From: Poriferisodalis sp965214215 | GTDB taxonomy: Bacteria; Actinomycetota; Acidimicrobiia; Acidimicrobiales; Poriferisodalaceae | DNA: 64,000 nucleotides | NCBI RefSeq assembly: GCF_965214215.1 | Contig: NZ_CBDCBD010000003.1 | Location: 1,984,001-2,048,000, forward strand | Direction of reading: 5' to 3' | In this document: positions 59,993 to 64,000 of the stretch, in pieces | Position numbering within the stretch: the stretch's first letter is position 1 | Layout: each line of letters begins with the position of its first letter | Notes under the pieces: model-generated | What the model was told of the DNA's origin: nothing | The model's input: the letters and a program-made list of their open reading frames with translations, nothing else | Database searches by the model: none | Made by a program: the position numbers and the translations under genes

Positions 59993-60340
59993 CTAATCGG
60001 CGCTGGGGGTTGGGGCTTGTGCTGCTCCACGAAGCGTCACTGCGAGCTGGATTCCCTCGTGACGCTGGATGCAGCCGATGATGTCGAAGAAATTGCGTGC
60101 GTTTGGGTTGCCTTGAGGCCCGAGCATCCGCATGAGGCTCTTGGGCTGCTTGTTTGTGAGTTTGCCGAGTTCTGAGAAGCCCATGGTTGCGTTGATGTAG
60201 GTGCGTAACAGGGAATTGGCCGTGTCGACGTCGCCGGCGAGCATGCACTCGATTCCTTCTTGAAACAGGCTCTGACGGAACTCGGGGTCGCGTTGCACGC
60301 GAGCCTGCACGGTTTCCTTGAAGTCACGGGTGAGCGGCAT
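59993..60340 (-). CDS. Addiction-module antidote protein (HigA-like, TIGR02684 type)
   Basis: The 115-residue protein matches the pattern of addiction-module antidotes: PLTRDFKETVQARVQRDPEFRQSLFQEGIECMLAGDVDTANSLLRTYINATMGFSELGKLTNKQPKSLMRMLGPQGNPNARNFFDII. The helix-turn-helix would lie in GFSELGKLTNKQPKSLMRML. It overlaps the end of the toxin gene by 17 nt, and the toxin comes first, as in higBA-like systems. It likely represses the module through the palindrome at 60694. Confidence 0.88.
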   Translation of the reverse strand: MPLTRDFKETVQARVQRDPEFRQSLFQEGIECMLAGDVDTANSLLRTYINATMGFSELGKLTNKQPKSLMRMLGPQGNPNARNFFDIIGCIQRHEGIQLAVTLRGAAQAPTPSAD

Positions 60341-60704
60341 GTCGTTCTCCTTGAGCCTTGCGGTTCTTGTAGTCCTTCCAGCGAGCCTGAGCATTTGCGA
60401 TATCAGATTGTTGGCCTCGCTTGGTCCCGCCGCCGAGCAAAATGATCACCGTGTCCTCGTCGATGGCGACATAGATCCTGTAACCGGGGCCGCTGTGGAT
60501 GCGGCGCTCGAGGACGCCTCCTCCGACGCCACGGTGGTCTCCGAAGTTCCCGGTCTCCATCTGGGTGACGGCTCTGACAACCTTGGCTGCAGGTGTCGCA
60601 TCGAGACTCGTGAACCAGCGACCAAACGGGCTGCGACCACGGCTGTCCACATATTCTCTTGACTCGTGCAGTCTCGCTTCAGCAATGCCTGCATGGTAAC
60701 GCAC
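60324..60704 (-). CDS. RelE/ParE-superfamily toxin (HigB-like addiction killer, TIGR02683 type)
   Basis: The 126-residue protein contains SPFGRWFTSLDATPAAKVVRAVTQMETGNFGDHRGVGGGVLERRIHSGPGYRIYVAIDEDTVIILLGGGTKRGQQSDIANAQ, the signature of the phage-derived Gp49-like/HigB addiction killers. Such toxins cleave mRNA at the ribosome. The GTG at 60704 lies inside the palindromic operator. Other starts up to residue 19 are possible, because the family core begins near REYVDSRGRSPF. Confidence 0.87.
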   Translation of the reverse strand: MRYHAGIAEARLHESREYVDSRGRSPFGRWFTSLDATPAAKVVRAVTQMETGNFGDHRGVGGGVLERRIHSGPGYRIYVAIDEDTVIILLGGGTKRGQQSDIANAQARWKDYKNRKAQGERHAAHP

Positions 60705-60713
60705 GCGTTACCA
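60694..60713. promoter_or_regulatory. Palindromic operator TGGTAACG-CACG-CGTTACCA
   Basis: Perfect 8-bp arms with a 4-nt spacer overlap the toxin start. Position and symmetry fit autorepression by the antidote protein. Confidence 0.65.
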
Positions 60714-61153
60714 AAAGGGCAATGACGCTCAAGATCGTCGCTGGCGAGCGCCGGTTCGCACTCACCAGCACCCTGAGGCCCGCAACGGCGCCATCCCACC
60801 AGCCGACCACGCGCCTTCGCCGATGAAGGCCACCGGGGCATGATGCAAGGGCGACACGACCTCCGCGATTGAAGTTGCGCCGCGGACGGGTGCGGTGGGG
60901 ACCGATGTCCGGGGTGCTTGAGGCCCGCGAATCGGGCACGCAGCAGATCGATCGCGACTGCATCGGCGGACAAACGCCTGTGACCTGCGGTTTCGCGAAT
61001 TGGCGGTCAGGTCATCACTTACCGATTCCGCCGAGAACGCGTACCATTCGCGACTGCGCGACACCCTGACCTGCGGGTTCAGGTTTCGCGCCGCTTCCGA
61101 AGGTGCGCCGCCGCGTGGCGCGGCTCGTCGTTCTTGCGCCCGGTCTGGCTCGG
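60714..61153. other. Intergenic region between two toxin-antitoxin modules
   Basis: No gene is supported. A 34-codon frame from ATG 60722 (MTLKIVAGERRFAL...) is open but short and unlike known families; it could be a remnant. Confidence 0.35.
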
Positions 61154-61190
61154 CCGCACCGCTTAAACGTGTTACGTTTAAGCGGTGCGG
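61154..61190. promoter_or_regulatory. Perfect 17-bp-arm palindrome over promoter and start of the BrnT-like gene
   Basis: CCGCACCGCTTAAACGT (61154-61170), a 3-nt spacer, and its exact reverse complement (61174-61190). The -10-like TACGTT (61173-61178) and the GTG start at 61185 both lie inside, so a bound dimer would block initiation. Confidence 0.75.
61173..61178 (+). promoter_or_regulatory. -10 element TACGTT for the BrnT-like module (leaderless)
   Basis: TACGTT lies 6 nt before GTG 61185, within the operator palindrome. Confidence 0.5.
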
Positions 61191-61436
61191 ATAAACGAGT
61201 CGGCCCACCGCCACGACGTGACCGAGGACGAAATTCTGCACGCTTGGCACAACGCGCTGAACTTCTTTGACATCGACATCAATCATGAACCGATCAAGAG
61301 CCTCTGCATCGGACCCGACCGGGCAGCCAACCTGCTCGAAATCCTGTACCTGCAGGAGGCCGACGGCGAACACATCATCCATGCCATGCCCCTGCGCCCA
61401 GCATTTCGGCGCTATCTCACCGGAGAGCGACCATGA
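61185..61436 (+). CDS. Small putative toxin, BrnT/DUF4258-like
   Basis: The 83-residue protein reads HRHDVTEDEILHAWHNALNFFDI, then SLCIGPDRAANLLEILYLQEADGEHIIHAMPLRPAFRRYLTGE. The pattern of an N-terminal helix, an IG-x2-R...LEI-x-Y strand pair and a closing H-A-M-x2-R helix resembles BrnT and related RelE-like ribonuclease toxins, but similarity is weak. Support comes from context: a ribbon-helix-helix gene follows with ATGA overlap in toxin-first order, as in brnTA, and a palindromic operator precedes it. Confidence 0.65.
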   Translation: MRINESAHRHDVTEDEILHAWHNALNFFDIDINHEPIKSLCIGPDRAANLLEILYLQEADGEHIIHAMPLRPAFRRYLTGERP

Positions 61437-61732
61437 GCGATCACACCACGACAGACAGCACCATGACTGACGACGCCATCGAGGCCATTGCTTCGGAAGT
61501 CGAAAGCCGAGAATTCACGCCCGACGAGCTGGCCGAAGTCCGCAAGACCCGTCGGCGTTCCCCGAGACTCGGCGAAGCGAGGGCGGAGGTGTACACGTTT
61601 CGAGCGCCGCCGAGCTACAGGGCCCGCATCGCCCGACGCGCAGCGGCCGACGCCATCACCGACAGCCAGGTCATCCGCGACGCGCTCGACGCCTATCTGG
61701 TGCCCGCGGCGACGGCACCGCAACGAGACTGA
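61433..61732 (+). CDS. Ribbon-helix-helix antitoxin, BrnA/CopG-like
   Basis: The 99-residue protein has an acidic N-terminal half (DDAIEAIASEVESREFTPDELAEV) and a C-terminal ribbon-helix-helix (AEVYTFRAPPSYRARIARRAAADAITDSQVIRDALDAYL). The DNA-binding part is at the C-terminus as in BrnA. Its ATG overlaps the stop of the small upstream gene (ATGA). It probably neutralises that protein and binds the palindrome at 61154-61190. Confidence 0.75.
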   Translation: MSDHTTTDSTMTDDAIEAIASEVESREFTPDELAEVRKTRRRSPRLGEARAEVYTFRAPPSYRARIARRAAADAITDSQVIRDALDAYLVPAATAPQRD

Positions 61733-61796
61733 AGGCTGAGGAGCAACGCGCCGCACAGCGCGGCTTACCGCTAAGCCGACATCTGGGTCAGCTTGG

Positions 61797-62171
61797 CTAG
61801 TTGGGGGTCGTTGCGGCGGCTGGGAACACATACGCGACGTAGAACCAGACCTGAGCCGGCACGCAGAGAACTGCGGCCACGACAACGGACCTTCGGCGGA
61901 ACAGGAACGACAGCCCGAGCGTTGCGGCGATCGTCACCGCGATCACCACCCATCCTGCCGCATACCGCTGCTTGCATATCGCCTCCCAGTCGGAACCGCA
62001 GAACGCACCCGCGAATACGAGGCCTCCGGGGAACCACATCAGAATCAGCGCACCCAGCGCCCAGGTGAGCAGCGCCGCGACGGGCCCGATGCGGTCAGCG
62101 GGCTGCCCAGCGTGACCCGGGGGCGGCGGGACCGGACGGGGCCGCGTCGTCTTGGCAGACCTCGACGCCAT
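61797..62171 (-). CDS. Small multi-pass membrane protein
   Basis: The 124-residue protein has a Pro-rich basic N-terminus, then about three hydrophobic segments (VAALLTWALGALILMWFPGGLVFAG, GWVVIAVTIAATLGLSFLF, VVVAAVLCVPAQVWFYVAYVF) and a short Cys/Asp loop (FCGSDWEAICKQRY) between the first two. I do not recognise a family. AGGAAG lies 8 nt before the ATG. A long AT-rich palindrome lies 67 nt upstream. Confidence 0.65.
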   Translation of the reverse strand: MASRSAKTTRPRPVPPPPGHAGQPADRIGPVAALLTWALGALILMWFPGGLVFAGAFCGSDWEAICKQRYAAGWVVIAVTIAATLGLSFLFRRRSVVVAAVLCVPAQVWFYVAYVFPAAATTPN

Positions 62172-62237
62172 CAGACGGACTTCCTGTCGGTCGGCGGCGA
62201 GGTGCTCGATGCGCAGGTCGGGCAGCGGTGTTCCGTA

Positions 62238-62274
62238 CTCGTATCTACTCTAAGAAATTTAGAGTAGATACGAG
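62238..62274. repeat. Perfect AT-rich palindrome (16-bp arms)
   Basis: CTCGTATCTACTCTAA (62238-62253) and its exact reverse complement (62259-62274) flank 5 nt. It sits between the lipoprotein stop and the small membrane-protein start, both on the minus strand, so it could be a terminator or an operator. No protein gene nearby explains it. Confidence 0.7.
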
Positions 62275-62309
62275 CAGGCCCGGCACTCCAGCCGCTCACG
62301 CGGGGTTGG

Positions 62310-63410
62310 TCAGGCTGATGGTTCGTCTTCCGGGGCGATGTGCTCGAGGAAGCACACCGAGTAGCCCATTGCTGCGGTGAATCCCGAGTATTCATCTTTG
62401 CTGTCCGAATAACCCAGCACGATCTCGCCTTCGCTCAGCAGCACCGGGCTGCGGGCGTCACGCCGGGTGTGGCTCCGATGCAGCGCCTGGTCGAGTTCGT
62501 CGCCGGTGTCGACCACAACATAAATGCATTCCGGCGACGACTGCTCGGTCCACTGCCACCATCCCGCCAAGATCCCGACGCCGACCTCGCAGGAGGCTTC
62601 CGGCTGCGACGAACCGAAACCGCCGCGCCAGTCGAGCCGATCTACCGGCTCGGGGCCCGAGTGCGCTTGGCACACCCAGTTCGACGTCGGCTCGAAGCCG
62701 GCATCGTCCTCGCCGCGTTCGCCGTAGCGCTCGACGAGCATCTCGGACTCTGGCCGGTCGTTCTCTGCGATCCACTCCAAGAAGCACTGTGGATGCGAGC
62801 TGCCGGCGATGATCTTCGAGCCATCGTCGAGGTCGCTGTAGCCGAGCAGCTGCTCACCTGACAGCAGCGCTACCGGTTCGCGGGCATCGAGGTGGACAAG
62901 TTGATCCAGCCAACTGCCGACGATCCGTGCGCCAGAGGGACCAGCAGTCGGCGCCATCACCAGGTAGAGGCACTCGGACCCCGAGCTGTCCGACCACTGC
63001 CACAGTCCGGACGCGACGTTTTCGCCGATCAGCCACAAGTTCGGCTCTTCGTCGTCGGGCCGATCGGGATCGATGCGGAAGTCCAGCTCGGTCCGCTGTT
63101 CGACGGCATCCTCGGCAACGGCAGGCGCGGTGGTGGGCGTCGATGCAGCGGTCACCGACACCGTCGACGTCGTCGATTCGGTCGGCTCCGGCACTGCCGC
63201 TGCCGTCGTGAGCGGCGTCGTTGTCTGCGACGCTGTCGTTGCCGTGGTAGGCGGGGACGCAGTCGCCGGCGCGGTGTCTGCAGAAGCGGCGTCCGGGGCG
63301 TCGGGCGCGCATGATGCCGCAGCCAGACAAGCCGCCACCAAGGCGAGCACAACACCACGACGCCGACCAAGCACGACGAGCAGATTAGGTGGCTGTGCAG
63401 AAAGGCTCAT
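62310..63410 (-). CDS. Lipoprotein with duplicated domain
   Basis: The 366-residue protein has a lipoprotein signal (GVVLALVAACLAAASC, lipid-anchored Cys near residue 34), a Thr/Ala/Pro-rich linker (about 40-110), and two related domains. Domain 1 has ASGLWQWSDSSGSECLYLV, REPVALLSGEQLLGYSDLDDGSKI and HPQCFLEWI. Domain 2 has LAGWWQWTEQSSPECIYVV, RSPVLLSEGEIVLGYSDSKDEY and YSVCFLEHI. Each domain keeps two Cys, suggesting a disulfide. The family is not recognised. ATG 63410 is chosen because it starts the signal sequence; the frame is open far upstream. Confidence 0.75.
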   Translation of the reverse strand: MSLSAQPPNLLVVLGRRRGVVLALVAACLAAASCAPDAPDAASADTAPATASPPTTATTASQTTTPLTTAAAVPEPTESTTSTVSVTAASTPTTAPAVAEDAVEQRTELDFRIDPDRPDDEEPNLWLIGENVASGLWQWSDSSGSECLYLVMAPTAGPSGARIVGSWLDQLVHLDAREPVALLSGEQLLGYSDLDDGSKIIAGSSHPQCFLEWIAENDRPESEMLVERYGERGEDDAGFEPTSNWVCQAHSGPEPVDRLDWRGGFGSSQPEASCEVGVGILAGWWQWTEQSSPECIYVVVDTGDELDQALHRSHTRRDARSPVLLSEGEIVLGYSDSKDEYSGFTAAMGYSVCFLEHIAPEDEPSA

Positions 63411-63548
63411 GACGACGGCGCAACCCAGACCATCACCATTGCCCGCAGCGACTGAATCAACCCTCCAGCAGCGACATTTCTGCAGCCCATCTTGGCCCCT
63501 TCGCCAGGCTATTCTCCTTTCTTCGAGGTGAAATCGGTGATAAATTCG

Positions 63549-63561
63549 CCTTTTGAAAAGG
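63549..63561. promoter_or_regulatory. Short AT-rich palindrome CCTTTTGAAAAGG before the AAA ATPase gene
   Basis: Perfect 6-bp arms around one base, overlapping the AAGGAG ribosome-binding site of the ATPase gene. The surrounding 70 nt are AT-rich for this genome. Possible operator or translational control element. Confidence 0.35.
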
Positions 63562-63573
63562 AGAAAATAGGTC

Positions 63574-64000
63574 ATGGCATCATCGGGGGACGACGACTGG
63601 ACGCGCACGGACTCAGCGCAGGTGCCTTCGTCACAATTGCGCCGCACGTTCTTCGCACGGCTGGAGGAAGTGCGACGTCCCGCCGCGCTCACCCCGCGTC
63701 GCATTGCCGGGCGGACGGTGTTTGCCGGCAAGGCGACTGCTGTGATCGGTATGCGCCGGGCGGGCAAGACGACGTATCTGCACCAGCTGCGCGCCGAACG
63801 CATCGACGCCGGTGCCCCGGCAGAGCTCGTTCCCTTCGTCTCCTTGGAGGACGAACGCCTCGGGGGGCTCGAAGCGCCGACGCTGGGCGCGTTGATCGAC
63901 GAGTACACCGATCGGCATCGAGCCGCTGCGTTCGAGAGCGCACACACTCCGATGTGCTGGTTCCTCGACGAGATCCAGGTCGTACCGGGATGGGAACGGC
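63574..64000 (+). CDS. AAA ATPase of the AAA_14/DUF4143 type, C-terminus outside window
   Basis: From ATG 63574 (AAGGAG upstream) the frame is open to the window end (142 codons). It has Walker A in AVIGMRRAGKTTYLHQLRAER and Walker B in CWFLDEIQVVPGWER, with FVSLEDERLGGLE between them. This matches the large, poorly characterised AAA_14 ATPase family (with a C-terminal DUF4143), often found in accessory or toxin-antitoxin-rich regions. Partial because the window ends. Confidence 0.85.
   Translation, partial: MASSGDDDWTRTDSAQVPSSQLRRTFFARLEEVRRPAALTPRRIAGRTVFAGKATAVIGMRRAGKTTYLHQLRAERIDAGAPAELVPFVSLEDERLGGLEAPTLGALIDEYTDRHRAAAFESAHTPMCWFLDEIQVVPGWER

Noticed and set aside
60722..60826. 34-codon frame between the HigBA-like and BrnTA-like modules
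   Set aside because: Too short, no ribosome-binding site and no similarity I recognise; noted only as a possible remnant.

Overview
The window is GC-rich, densely coded DNA from an actinobacterium. The gene set points to the class Acidimicrobiia, possibly an uncultured marine or host-associated member: several F420-type LLM oxidoreductases, two class III CoA-transferases, acyl-CoA dehydrogenase and enoyl-CoA hydratase genes, a phytanoyl-CoA dioxygenase, a DUF222 HNH nuclease, and recA, miaB, miaA, hflX and dapF in loose synteny without recX. The taxonomic placement is inference. Starts are GTG, TTG or ATG. Many genes carry a TANNNT hexamer 5-9 nt before the start codon, which suggests widespread leaderless mRNAs.

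Layout. 1-3.7 kb: a LacI-type regulator cut by the window edge, an SMP-30 lactonase, and an AbiE toxin-antitoxin pair whose toxin gene has an in-frame amber codon. 3.7-14.4 kb: a catabolic block (PhyH dioxygenase, SDRs, EamA exporter, LLM oxidoreductase, class III aminotransferase, nitroreductase, CoA-transferase, acyl-CoA dehydrogenase, Nudix hydrolase). 14.9-20.9 kb: DUF222 HNH nuclease and sbcDC. 21-25 kb: second SMP-30 protein, alpha/beta hydrolase, SDR and MFS exporter. 25.4-31.5 kb: an unusual family A DNA polymerase, a class IV aminotransferase, pgsA and cinA. 31.6-37.2 kb: two LLM oxidoreductases, CoA-transferase, MFS carrier and enoyl-CoA hydratase. 37.2-46.9 kb: recA with a LexA-type box, a secreted cell-wall-binding/trypsin-like protease, a Baeyer-Villiger-type monooxygenase, a coiled-coil membrane protein and a large secreted Calx-beta/FN3 protein with a 12-base homopolymer at its 5' end. 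47-54.2 kb: miaB, miaA, a DapC-like aminotransferase behind a VapBC pair, hflX and dapF. 54.3-64 kb: three more toxin-antitoxin modules, tRNA-Gly, tRNA-Cys and tRNA-Val, a frameshifted metX, a DEAD-box helicase, a duplicated-domain lipoprotein and the start of an AAA ATPase.

The genes form two broad sets. One is an accessory catabolic set that would oxidise and CoA-activate organic acids, terpenoid-like or lactone substrates. The other is a housekeeping set for DNA repair, tRNA modification, lysine/DAP and methionine synthesis and phospholipid synthesis. Five toxin-antitoxin modules are interspersed without any transposase or integrase. Several conserved enzymes carry lineage-specific in-frame insertions or substitutions at usually catalytic positions. 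The most striking observations are the C12 tract that separates a strong translation start from the reading frame of the large secreted protein, the amber codon at the conserved motif-IV lysine of AbiEii, the Cys-to-Ser change in DapF, the metX frameshift, and the recurrent leaderless-promoter pattern.
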